DNA from: Mesostigma viride
Taxonomy: Eukaryota > Streptophyta > Mesostigmatophyceae > Mesostigmatales > Mesostigmataceae
Assembly: GCA_009746045.1 (NCBI GenBank)
Contig: RPFO01000670.1
Span: forward strand, 1,633,476-1,697,475
Direction: 5' to 3'
Length of the DNA: 64,000 nt
Shown: one piece after another, positions 10,415 through 21,178 of the stretch
Position numbering within the stretch: the stretch's first letter is position 1
How the letters are laid out: each line of letters starts with the position of its first letter
The notes under the pieces: model-generated
The model's database searches: none
Told to the model about the DNA's origin: nothing
Seen by the model: the letters and a program-made list of their open reading frames with translations, nothing else
Program-made: the position numbers and the translations under genes

Positions 10415-13400
10415 ACACACGAGCGCCCGGCGTTCCAGCTTCCTTGACTCCTTGGCAGTAATCGGACGATCGCGTGGACGCGTCGTCCCCGGGGGAAGGG
10501 GAGGGGTCGCAGGGCGTATGAAGCCAGATTGCTACTAATAATACCATATACTTCTTTACTATACCTACCTTTTATATACTAAGTACTTGTACTGGTCCAC
10601 TACACTTCTTTATGATACCATACTCTTCTTAATTATAATATCTAGCTCCTGTATGATCGGCACGGTTCGGCTTTGGATCGAGCCGGCCATCTATGTAGGA
10701 ATCCACCGCAGCCGCGCGTGGATCCGACGACCCTTCTACTGCCATGCCAGGGATCGATGCGCAGCCGCGCGTGGATTCGACGACCCTTCTACTGCCATGC
10801 CAGGGATCGATGCGCCAGCGTGCGGATATTATATATTTTCGATATTCTCTATTTTCTATATAATAGTATATATTTTCTCCATGATATATTCTCTATGGGA
10901 TAATCTGCAGTTGGCGGTGGGCTTGAACGGGTCGTCCCGAAGAGGACCACGTCAGGCACTCAGCACCGCATGTGCACATGGTCCTGGCCTTTTTGGACAT
11001 GGGCTCACCGGATGCTTGATGATTCTACTACTAAGGCGTCCGTACCGAGGCATCTCCGCGTGGGATGCCGGATTCGGCAGCGAGTGCCAGTGACCCCAGA
11101 CTACGGCCTGACTGCACGTCGCGTCCCGCGTGACCAACGGACGCGGAGTCCCATGGCACGCGGCCAAGTATTATTATAGGGAGTCTTCCGGCTGGCGGCT
11201 ATGAGTCACGGCTCCCTGACTTCCTGGCGCATGAGGGACGCGCCTCGCTTCTCGTGCACCCGTACGTGATTAATTTCACCATTGCGACACGGTGCATGGA
11301 GACGGCACGGTGCGTGGAGGCTGTTGCAACCCCGATGCGACTGGGCGATCAGGCAGGGCGGAGCCTGTACTGAATCGTGGTCGGCCGGCAAACAGATGTA
11401 CAGCACCTTGTTGAATTGTCGGTAGCCAACCAATTGGCTACCCCGGCATTGAGTCGACGCCTAGCTGGGTCAGGGCACTCCTGGGCTCGAGTAACCGTGC
11501 ATGCGGGGCGCGCCCGCGTCCGCCGCGACCGTCGGGAGTAAGGGCCCCCGGGGCTGCAAGCATATGCGGGCACGGTGCAGTTGCATGGCGACAGCACGTA
11601 CTGCCGGCAGTAGTGGTGGATGACCCAGCCGGTCGTGGTTGCACTGGTTGCGCTGGTGCCGGTCGTGGTTGCATCAGAAGCAGGTGGCGGTGTCCGGTCA
11701 TTGTCTCACCGCCTCAACAGTGCGCGTGCATGGTGCCGATGCCACATGATGTGGCGCTGTCGCCCCGCAGACTGCCGGTGTCCGAGTAACACCCGGTATC
11801 ACTGCATTGGGCCGGTACATCCGCTCTGAGCGGACCCGGCGCTGACGCGCGCTGAGCCATGGCAGAGCACTGAGGTACATGGGACGTGCGGGATCTGGCC
11901 GTCGAGGGCGAGTCACGGGGACTGTAACGGCGACCCGAGACTGAGAGGCAGGCAGGATCGAGCTGCTGGAGTCTGAGCACCTAGTCACTGCCCGCGACCC
12001 TGCGCATGGCTACCATCGCGCAGTGTTCGCGTCCCTCCTGTGGGCTGAGCCCGGTAGGGAGTTGTTCCTTGCACCACTGGTGGAGACCGATCGAGCGTGA
12101 TTGGCAAGTGGCTCGTGTCCGCGCGCCTTTGAGGTTGCATGGATGAGGGACTCAGAGCGTTCCATGTGCATGGCGGCGGGCTGTGTGGGCGGCAAAATGT
12201 ACTACACCCCATGGCCATGCACGGGTACAGGGGTGGTGAGAGGCCTTCAAGCTTCGAGTGGGGGATGTGGCAATGCGCGGTGGGGACTGCATACATACAT
12301 AGGGGCGTGTTTCTGTTGCGGGAATCGGGATCCTGGGCAAGACAGCCAAGTGGGGTGGCCAGACGGTGATTGGTCGTGCCCGGGATTGACCCCGGCCCAC
12401 GATCGCTGTATGTGCTTGAGCACCCGTGTGCTGGGCGCGATCGAGCCCGAGGAGCTCTTGTTTGGGACTGCGGGGTTGCTTCGGCCCTACTCCATGAGCA
12501 GCACGGTGTCTTGCAGGGGCAACGTTACTGATGCGGCAGTTCCTGCAAGGCGTGTCACTCCCCGACCTGCCCATTGCATTGTATAAGTGCGGGCATTGCG
12601 GGCGCTATGCAGTCCACGTCGGCGGCCTTGAGCATCACATGCATATGGGCCTGCGCAAACATCAACCGTGCTCTTGCTGTGCAAGTGTCATGGAGGGTGT
12701 GACTGCGAGCTGAGGAGTTTTCCCCCGCTTGCGGTGGAGTCCAGGCACATTGGCAGTAAGGAATGCGGGGACCGGCGACTGCTCCGGTCTATGCACGTCG
12801 GCCGGAGTGGTGTTGTGACTACTAAAGTACTGCAGCTTCGTGGAGGAGTTGGCAGGGCGCACTCCAGTGGACACGCTGGGGCCCTGCTAGTTTTGGGCAC
12901 TACACTGTGCCATATTATACAAGTTTCCGGTTTTGATCGACTTTGACTGTTTCCCGCGCTGGATAGAGACGGCGGGGCGCACTCTAGTGGACACACTAGA
13001 GCCTTGCGGGCACCTGCATGCGTTCGCAGGTGCAAGGGAGGCGCACTCTAGCGGCCACGCTAGGGCTTCCCCCTCTATACAGCTACTCCAGCGGCGGCCA
13101 GGGACGGCCACGTTGCATGGTCGGTTGGCTCACGGCGCGCCTGTATTTGAGAGGAAGCGTACAACTGTCGGTAGTGAGGCAATGGATCAGTTTCTTCTGG
13201 TGCACGCCCTCGCTTCTGAGCATGGGGCCTGCACTGCATGCTGTGCCTCACCGTCGTCTACGCTACTAGGAGTACTTCTTAATCGTCATGTGATTACGCG
13301 CATCAGTCGCGTTGTAAGGCTGGGTTTCGGCTGGACGGGATACATGACTGGCCACCTCGTCGGCCGGATCATCAAGTTTTGTTATGAAAAATATTCCCTC

Positions 13401-13909
13401 CTGCTGGCATGAAAAATATTCCCTCCTGCTGACAGTCCCGATTGGCTATATAAAGAGTTGCCCTTGCGTGGCAAGTCTGGGGGGACCTGGTTTCACTGGC
13501 CCGTTGGTGCACAAGGGCTGGGACATAGTACCCCTATGGTCAACATTTCATCAAGTTTGAGACTGCTCAGGACCTCAGGACTGGTTGAGCGGGATTACAT
13601 GGACTGTGCATTATTATGTGGATGGGATAGAGGGCACGCGGTGGCGCCCCCTAAGGTGGCTCCAGTGGATCGGCGCGCCAACAATGGCGGTCGCTGAGAT
13701 GGTTGTGAGAGTTTTATGACGGATAGCGGAATGATCCTGTCATCCTGTTTCATGCTACTACGTCAGGGTTGGTCCTGTGTATCAACCTCTAGAGGAACTG
13801 GTATTACTAACCCGCGGGTGAACCGGGGTTGGGACATAGTACTCTTATAGTAGTGTAGCATACTTGTTTCTTTTCCCACTCTTGTACGGTAGGGACTACC
13901 GACCCCCGT
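10415..13909. other. Internal region of LTR element without readable polymerase
   Basis: Open frames are short and none shows reverse transcriptase, RNase H or integrase motifs. The region has a 56-bp tandem duplication (about 10,708-10,820, unit CAGCCGCGCGTGGATYCGAC...), a 27-bp tandem duplication (about 13,383-13,436), and three spaced copies of a palindromic 28-mer near 12,857, 12,976 and 13,047. A short frame near 12,570-12,670 has C-x2-C and H-x-H spacing like one C2H2 zinc finger, too little to name. Confidence 0.6.
12857..13066. repeat. Three spaced palindromic repeats
   Basis: The pattern GGCGCACTCYAGTGGACACRCTRGRG occurs three times, near 12,857, 12,976 and 13,047. Each copy contains an inner palindrome (CTCTAGTGGACACACTAGAG in the second). 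Function unknown; structured RNA or binding sites in the element are possible. Confidence 0.65.
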
Positions 13910-13922
13910 GGGGGGGGAGGAG
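13910..13922 (+). promoter_or_regulatory. Polypurine tract before the 3' LTR
   Basis: GGGGGGGGAGGAG directly precedes the TG of the 3' LTR, the place where plus-strand synthesis of an LTR retrotransposon is primed. Confidence 0.75.
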
Positions 13923-14588
13923 TGTTGCGTGCCGGCCCTTTAGGACGGACGCAACAATGGAATAAATTATATACTTTGGCTTGTTGTCATAGTCCGTAGG
14001 ACTTTGGGACTTATTTCGGGACTTAATTTGGGAATCGTCCCTTAGTCAGGACTTTTGTATGGAACTATGATAGTTTGTGTGATTCGGGCCAGTTATTTTG
14101 GGCCTAGGTTGTTGTATGCGATCTTCTAGGGGCCGGTGCAGTCGCGCCGCGCTGCGTACTTTATAGCTGGTTGAGATATTGTACTCAGGCGTGGATTCTG
14201 TAGGCGAGGGTCGATGTCGACCCGAGATCTTGTGTGGACTGCATGCTTGGGAAGATCGGCGCCATGTCGGCGCCCTTTGCATGCCAGCTTAGTGGCAGAC
14301 CTAGGTGAAATTGGTCCGAGGACGAGAGTCTCGTCCTCTTGGTTTGATGAATGTAAAGTGCGATGACGCCTTCATATTAAACCTGGGGCAACTATCCATT
14401 TGTAATTGGTCTTGCTAGCCATTATAAGTGTGTATTAATTAGCTTGGCATCAAGTCGCGGTGCCAGATATCTCACGACCCCAGTCGTGAAGCGCAATCTG
14501 CATTAGGCCACCTTGATTATTCCTAATTCCGGCATGGAGGATCTTTCGCTACGTCACTCAGGCTAGGGACCTGGGTTGGCACGTAACA
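13923..14588 (+). repeat. 3' LTR (666 bp)
   Basis: Identical by eye to the 5' LTR at 5,896-6,561. It is followed by CCGAA, matching four of five bases of CCGAG before the 5' LTR. Confidence 0.95.
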
Positions 14589-15145
14589 CCGAACTTCCCA
14601 TACCAAATGGGATGTCCGCCGCTTCGGCGCCGGCCAGCAGGATTTTTGCATCTTGGAAATCTTTACGCTCACGAAGGAGCAATGTGACGATGTTATCAAG
14701 TTCCTGGCCCGCCGACGTGACGAACTTTTCCTGCCTACCCCTGGCGACAAGGTCACCAAGCCCAACTGGGAATGGCTACTTCAAGAACCGAAGGCGTACT
14801 TGAAGGCAGTCATCATGGGCAGCTACCTGCGCTGCGACGCCGGCCCAGGACTTCACCCAGATTGGCTACGCTGGCCTCAGGAGCCTCCTGCATGAGCGCA
14901 GACGGGCGGCCACAGCAGCTGCAGCATCCTCGGAGAGCGGCACCTCCCCCAGCACGGACTCCATCCGAGCTGCAGCATGGCGGAGCAGCTGGCGCCGATG
15001 GCTGAGCAGCTCGCCGCCCTGAACGCGCCTGACGGCCCACTCAACACTCTCTCGGCCAAGATGAACAACATTGAAGCCAGAGTCGCACTTAAGCTCCAGC
15101 CTCAGTTCACTGCTGCTACGCAAGAGCACATTGGGCACCACCAAA
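14589..15145 (+). pseudogene. ORF1p-like gene, 3' part
   Basis: Continuation of the gene that starts at 5,677. After ELPIPNGMSAASAPAS a frameshift leads to an open segment with DFCILEIFTLTKEQ and FLARRRDELFLPTPGD, which parallels the DFYYGNHASLLALCVYL segment of the 49-kb ORF1p-like copy. A further frame ends with a helical, heptad-like stretch (LAALNAPDGPLNTLSAKMNN) that could be the coiled coil. At least two frameshifts are needed, so it is a dead copy even without the LTR insertion. Confidence 0.5.
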
Positions 15146-15239
15146 GTTAAACCGGCCAAACCTCTGCATCACCTTCGTCCCTAAGTGTTCCCAGACCCAC
15201 CGGACAAGTTCCCTCCGTCACGGGTCCGGGCTGCGCACC

Positions 15240-15440
15240 GGTAATTAATTGATTAATTAGGAACATAAGTCCGTTGGGAGTAAATGTAGCACATATCCCA
15301 GAGAGGGGCATATGGCTTTTAATACATTCTAAGCTACTTCCTGCAAGGGTGGGAATGTAAACGACACTTGCTCGAGGTGCACCAGGGCACCTGCACCCTC
15401 ACGATCTATCAAGCTCAACCCAGCTAAGGGGAGCCTGTCA
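15240..15440. repeat. Dispersed repeat family R5, copy 2 (inverse)
   Basis: Read on the minus strand this matches 51,060-51,215, including CCTTGCAGGAAGTAGCTTAGAATG and the TTCCTAATTAAT tail. Together with copy 1 at 4,977-5,115 it flanks the split ORF1p-like gene as an inverted pair. Confidence 0.75.
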
Positions 15441-15647
15441 TGGGGGGGGAAGATCAACGTGGCTATACACAATGGTTTTCACCTTTGCGGAGTGCCTGAT
15501 CAGAATACACAAGCTAGGCATGGCTTCTCATCAGAGAGTGGCTCTCTGTATGGGCAGGGCTGAGCTAATTCTTAATGCAGCATCCATGGGGGGTCCAGTA
15601 TAGGCAGGGCGTGGCTAAATGTCTAAATGCATTATCCATGGCCATTA

Positions 15648-18600
15648 CAGGGGTCACACGCAGTATCGCAACAAGAATCGCAACTCAAAAAAAAAATTTT
15701 TATCATCCACTTCGATTAAGGGCAGGTATGGGCACACCATGGCACCTTCACTTTTCAAAAGTGATGTTTGGATGAAAAATGGGAGCGTGCTCGAGTATCG
15801 CAACACCTAGTTCCGCAACTGAAAACCCACCAATTCTAGAGTTCCGCAATGCAACAGAATCGCAACAAACCTGGCAAGTATACCAAAAGTACGCCGTACA
15901 CTTGCGCCGGAAGGAATAAATTGTCGCCAGTCGGCGTGCAGGATCCGATATGTACTTGCAATAGTTACCGCCGTTGACGATTGATTGGCCGCGCGGTGTT
16001 CAGTTCAGTTCAGTGGGATTCATCGCGCAGAAGTCAGTGCAATAATGAACAAAAACATAAGTGTGCCGCCTCTTCATTGAATAATCAACGACCTATAATT
16101 AGTCTACAACCACTAACTTTTCGTTATCAAACAGTTCCCTAATCATCACGCGCGTCATCGTCTCGTCATTGCGCGTCATTACCCCGTCATTGTCCCGCCG
16201 ACATTACACAGCTATGGTCTTGAGGTATAGTCGGCGCCGTGGCATGTTAAACAAACTGCGTTGTTTCATTCACAGTGTGGTTTCATTATGTCGCTCTTTC
16301 GAACGGGGATGCATTAGGCAACAATACTGGACAGATTCTGAAAGAGGGTGTGTTTGTGAAGTGGGGATGGCAGCGGCCCAGCATTTGCTGGCCGTGCGGG
16401 TGCAACTTTGAGGCGACTACATATATCGCCCTGAACCGTCTTTGTTAAAGCGGTGAGACAGTCCAGTGTTACAGTCCGGCCGCAGGCCGGGCAAGGGAAA
16501 TGCTGTGTTCACCCTGATGCTGCGGGCCGAGGATGGGTGGCTGCATGGAAACGTGAATGCTTGCATCGAATGGATGGCGGTGTCTGCATGCATGGATTGC
16601 ACGTGAATGTTCGCAGGATGGGTGGTAATTGCATGGATGCTCGCAGGATGGGTGCTAATTACACGAATCGATATTGCATTAATGCTTGCAGGGATGGATG
16701 GTGTTTGCATGCGTGGATACGTGAATGCTTGCAGGGATGGATGGTGTTTGCATGCATGGATACGTGAATGCTTGCAGGGATGGGTGGTGTTTGCATGCAT
16801 GGATACGTAAATGCTTGCAGGGATGGATGGTGTTTGCATGCATGAATGTGTGAATGCTTGCATGGGTGGATGGTGTTTGCATGCATGGATGGGTGGTGTT
16901 TGCATGCATGGATACCTGAAAGCTTGGGGTGGATGGTGTTTGCATGCATGGATACGTGAATGCTTGCATGGGTGGATGGTGTTTGCATGCATGGATGCGT
17001 GAATGCTTGCACGGATGGGTGGTGTTTGCATGCATGGATACGTGAATGCTTGCCTGGGTGGATGGTGTTTGCATGCATGGATACGTGAATGCTTGCACGG
17101 ATGGGTGGTGTTTGCATGCATGGATACGTGAATGCTAGCATGGATGGATGGTGTTTGCATGCATGAATGTGTGAATGCTTGGGGTGGATGGTGTTTGCAT
17201 GCATGGATACGTGAATGCTTGCGTGGATGGATGGTGTTTGCATGCATGGATGCGTGAATGCTTGCAGGGATGGAAGTGATTGCATGCATGGATACGCGAA
17301 TGCATGCATGAATGCGACCGAGGACAGTGTAAGCACCTTTTAGGGATTAATATAGTGGTGAATATGGGCAGGCCCCCTGACCCATGTGAGTTATACATGT
17401 ATTCAAGGAGACAACGATTCCAGTCCATGGCAGGATATATAAAGGATACCAACCCCAAGTCGGTGGGGGTATGCATGTGACCCAATTCAGTACAAGTGTA
17501 ATAACAGTGATTCGGGCCGTGGTGTCAGCAACCCTGTCACTCAAGGTTACATTATAGATACTCATTCCATCTCCGCCTTCACATCATTGAGGATGTAATA
17601 TACGCGACAACTATTAATGTTCGCATGGCGGTCACGCGACGCCTGATCAACGCGTAGCGTCTGCGTGTCGTAATTTAATTTTTTAATATTAATGCACAGT
17701 CACCATTTTACCGCGTGCTGGCCTGCACTTAGCCCTTGGATGACCAGTGTGTAACTCTACCCCTAATTATGGCTGGTTGCACCTTGCATGATAATGTCCA
17801 GAAACCAGCCTGATAACAATCTAGTGTCCATACTGGGACCAAAGCACACGCATATAGGGAGTTACTTCGGGGTCATGTCATTAGTCATGTTGCAATGTCC
17901 TATATGTCCTATGGGTGCTAAATACAGCACTAATCTCAGGGGGGTGCACGGGTGCGATAAAAAAGACACTTACAATGCAATGTTAAGTGATAATGCAATA
18001 TTGGACGTCTTCACAAACCAAGGCCCAAATGCACACGTAGCAAGGGGGTGCAAGGGGCGGTGTTACCCATGCATCCAGAACATGAGAAATGACCTCCATT
18101 TGCATGCCTAGGATGAAAATATACAAACACTGCATCGAACTTCTTTTCTACGTCAGCAAGGCACTGGGGCTTCCATAGATGTTGCACGGACTGCACAACT
18201 GCACAGGCGTCCTTTACTAGCAAAGCCAAAAGGCTGACAAAAAACTGGCCATGATACCATCTTTCCTGAAGAATTTAGGCAATAGAAACCATCGTGCTAC
18301 CATCTACAACTCCTTTAGATGTTAAATCAATCGTCATTCTAGAAAATTAGGTACAGACGCAGCTAATCATGAACAAAACTGATGAAAATCTTACGACGAC
18401 GGTTGTACAAAACCACAACCACAAACTAGTACACAGGAGTAGTAAGTTAGCGAACTTAACACCACAAACCTTCAACAACGTGTCCGAGATTACTTACCGA
18501 ATGATATAACGACTTTACCTTGTTGACGGTATCCGCAGGTACACTAAACTGCGCCATGCCGAAACCGCAAAAAGAAGGCTAGCGGAAAGCTAGCAATCTC

Positions 18601-19069
18601 ATGACAGAAAGGCAATCTCATCACGGCGTCGAGACTTTCCTGGCCCTGAACGATGATGAAATACGCGAAATACATCATACGAAAACTACTGGTTGCGAAA
18701 ATTTCAATGATACAGAAGCTAATAACAAGTGCTGCCTTTCATCGTCACCCCCGTGATGATTAACGCGTGTAGACGCAGTAAAAAGTAAAAACCAGCCCGA
18801 GATAATGTGCGCATCATTAGATGTTGCGCGACTGCGGCTATAGCATTTTTCTGACGCCGCTCATTTCAGTTCGGTTGATTCTTCGCGCCGGTCAGCCAAG
18901 GAGTGACATACTTCACGTCGGGGTGTATCTTTAGTTGCGATACCACGCGTTTGCCGTTTCGCAACTTTTCGTCCAAATCGGTCCTCGCAAGAATCGCAAC
19001 AAAAGTGTTTTTTGGTCCTCCTGGAAAGTTGCGTAGTTGCGATTCTTGTTGCGATACTGCGTGTGACTG
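15648..19069. mobile_element. TA-flanked terminal-inverted-repeat element, 3.4 kb
   Basis: The left end (CAG, then TCACACGCAGTATCGCAACA and AGAATCGCAACT) recurs inverted at the right end (19,035-19,069), with a 2-base indel near the tip. Both ends are flanked by TA (15,646-15,647 and 19,070-19,071), the target of Tc1/mariner/pogo-type elements. More copies of ATCGCAAC lie just inside both ends (about 15,790-15,870 and 18,935-19,005). There is no readable transposase, so it is non-autonomous. Its interior carries a 42-bp minisatellite. The 1,000-bp element at 54,170-55,169 shares the TA target and the CAGTCA-type tip. Confidence 0.75.
16540..17310. repeat. Minisatellite, about 38-42-bp unit
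   Basis: About 18 diverged units of GGATGGTGTTTGCATGCATG + GATACGTGAATGCTTGCA, with shorter units (for example near 16,880 and 16,925). The unit contains the self-complementary TGCATGCA. Long apparent reading frames on the minus strand (repeating HANTIHP) are produced by the repeat. Confidence 0.9.
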
Positions 19070-19119
19070 TATGGGCGCGCACATGCGCTGGGGCCGCGTG
19101 GTAGGCTAAGCCTTACTAA

Positions 19120-20512
19120 TCTACACTACTGCTATATTCCCTAGACTGGGGGTGCCTGCCAAGGCTTGTGGTCGACGTGGATGACGCCCCCCCTAGCTCC
19201 AGTATACCGGTTTCCCCCCTGCGCTTTGCCGTATCTGGAGGTAGGTCGGCCATAGCTCGCGTCTCCGTTGTCGCTGGGCCAGGGTCAGGTTGTCGTCCAG
19301 CGTGAAGTGAGTCCTCGAGAGCTTTTTGCGGTTTTTCAGAAACAACAGCTCGTCCGCCATGTACTAAAAGGTGAGGAGCACGCGGGTGCCGGTGACGGGC
19401 CAGCCTTACCCCGCGCGCGGGGGAGGCGAACAGCCGACATGCGCAGCTCACCAGTATAATATGCATGGGGGCAACTGAGAATGTCGCGCTTAAATGCCGT
19501 AAGAAGAGTCGTCGAGTCCTCACCTGCCGGCTGATCGAAGTTCTTGACTATGACGTTGTGGCTGCGCTGGGTGCGGTCCGCCTCCTCGCGGAGGTCGAGG
19601 GCTTGCTGTTTAAGCTGTGCCGCGATGGTGGAGGTGGTGGAGGTGGCGTGGTGCTTGAGCAGGTCCGCCCAGGTCTGGGTGGGAGGGGCGTCGCCGCTTG
19701 GGCCAGCAGAGGCTGGCTGGGCAGCGATATCCTTCAGTTCACCGACTGGGCGGTGATGCCGGCGGTGTTCTGCAGGCATTCGATTGCGATGGCGGTGTCC
19801 TGGAGACACTGGTCGATGGCGAGGAGCTGGGCTTTGATGTCGGCGGTGGAGGTGGAGGTGGCAGTGGAGGTGGAGGCGAGGAGGGTGGAGGTGGAGGTGA
19901 CGGTGGTGGAAATGTGAGGGAGCTCAGCAGCCAGCGTGCCGCCCGTTGCCGCCACATCTGCGGCCGCAAGGGGGGTCACGTGCTGCTGGAAGGCTTCCGT
20001 GAGGATGGAGCGGTATGTGGCTGCGGAGATGGTGGGGGCCCAGATCTCGCCGTCGGACTTCGTCAGCAGGGAGCAGAGTAGCATGTGCTGAAGCTCGGGG
20101 TAGAGGCCCGTCAGCATCAGTTCGCGGCTCTGCTTAAAATTTGTGCCGTCATGAATGTTCCAGGAGGCGGTGGATGCTGTGAAGGTGGAGGCACAGCTCA
20201 AGAAGCGAGGCGTAGTCCCCGAAGAAAATGCAATGCAGAGAAGTTGCCGGGGAAATGTCGTGCCAGTCGCGCTCATCGGCATGGAAGGAATGGAGCTTGA
20301 AACGCGGTTCGCGTGGAAAGGATGAGCGGCTGCGTTTAGGGTCTGGCGATGCCGATGGCGATGCCGCGGAGGAGTGAACCACTAACGCTTGGCTAGGGTC
20401 ACCGTTGCCTGCGAGGCCGGGAGGCGAAGCTGCAGCCGAAGCTGCAGGCGTATTTGCTTGGCTCATCGCAGCGTCCAAACTGCGAATCGTCGAGTTGCGT
20501 TTGCTCGCCATA
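19120..20512 (-). pseudogene. LINE ORF1p-like protein, frameshifted copy
   Basis: On the minus strand, translation starts at 20,511 (MASKRNSTIRSLDAAMSQAN) and continues in pieces across frameshifts: a segment with FFGDYASLLELCLHLHS, then EIWAPTISAATYRSILTEAF and QHVTPLAAADVAATGGTLAAE, a helical stretch (DIKAQLLAIDQCLQDTAIA), ADLLKHHATSTTST, and finally SHNVIVKNFDQPAGED, which looks like the first strands of the RNA-recognition motif of LINE ORF1 proteins. ORF1p binds the element's RNA. The copy at 49.4-50.8 kb is collinear, and the 5' flank with CGCTTCGTCTTTCTAAGACG is shared too. No ORF2 follows. Confidence 0.75.
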
Positions 20513-20649
20513 TATTGCGTAATGGCTTCGGAAAATTATATCAGCGTGTGCGTCTTAGAAAGACGAAGCGATTGTGATATTCACGGCCGAATTTGGTGCC
20601 CAAACGTGAATGTTATGAGCTCCGCCGTCAGCCATGGCTACCTCGTGGC

Positions 20650-21178
20650 TCGTGGCTACCTTGCTTGACCATGTTCGGTATGCGTGCTCCGGTAATTACG
20701 TGTTTTAAACTACGTTAAGTCAAAGTCCATGCGATCACATGTGCACAGTTTTCGGACGAAGGGTTAAGGTAGTCAACGCAAGTTTTCGCCTTCTTGCCGT
20801 GCAGTTAGCACCAGGTATGTTACTAAATTTGTTGCAAGCACACTTTTTGATTGCACATGCAGGGCCTCGTGTATCGCATGCATGCACACTGCATAGGCCA
20901 GATTTGGCGGATGCAAGCCTCTCCTCGTATATCGCTAGGTAGCTTGCTGCCTCAGAACAGGCTTGAAAAAATGCCGGGTTTGAAAAAATGCAGGCTTGAA
21001 AAATGCAGGGTTGTCCATGACTTTATAAGACTGTGCATGATGCCTCCATAAAGCTGTCCACGACGTACACATCTAGTTTCAAGTCGCTTGTGTCAAAACC
21101 ATGCCTTCATTCACTATTTCTAAGCAGCACTATCCTAGGCAGCACTAGTTATGGCTTCACTAAGCAACCCCTTACGCT
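20650..21178. other. 3' flank of the CPP1-like gene
   Basis: Between the ORF1p-like copy and the stop codon of the CPP1-like gene. I see a few GGCTTGAAAAAATGC repeats near 20,962-21,010 and nothing else to name. Confidence 0.4.

Larger units (their letters stand above)
5896..14588 (+). mobile_element. LTR retrotransposon, Gag-only (TR-GAG-like)
   Basis: An 8.7-kb element bounded by two identical direct repeats that start TGTTGCG and end GTAACA. It has a candidate primer-binding site right after the 5' LTR, a long leader, one intact Gag gene with a zinc knuckle, a decayed aspartic protease, then 3.5 kb without readable reverse transcriptase, RNase H or integrase, and a purine-rich tract just before the 3' LTR. 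The flanks CCGAG and CCGAA suggest a 4-5 bp target duplication with one mismatch. It is inserted in an older ORF1p-like gene. Identical LTRs mean recent insertion, so a related autonomous element probably supplied the enzymes. Confidence 0.9.

Noticed and set aside
10326-10440. Reverse-transcriptase-like FPMVPFGALTAS
   Set aside because: Only a four-residue similarity to the PFGL motif, with no surrounding motifs in any frame.
12101-12713. Open frames with CxxC spacing inside the LTR element
   Set aside because: Single weak zinc-finger-like phrase in a region full of frameshifts; not enough to call a gene.
16417-17336. Frames of 225-290 codons repeating HANTIHP
   Set aside because: Shadow of the 42-bp minisatellite; no start context, no domain.
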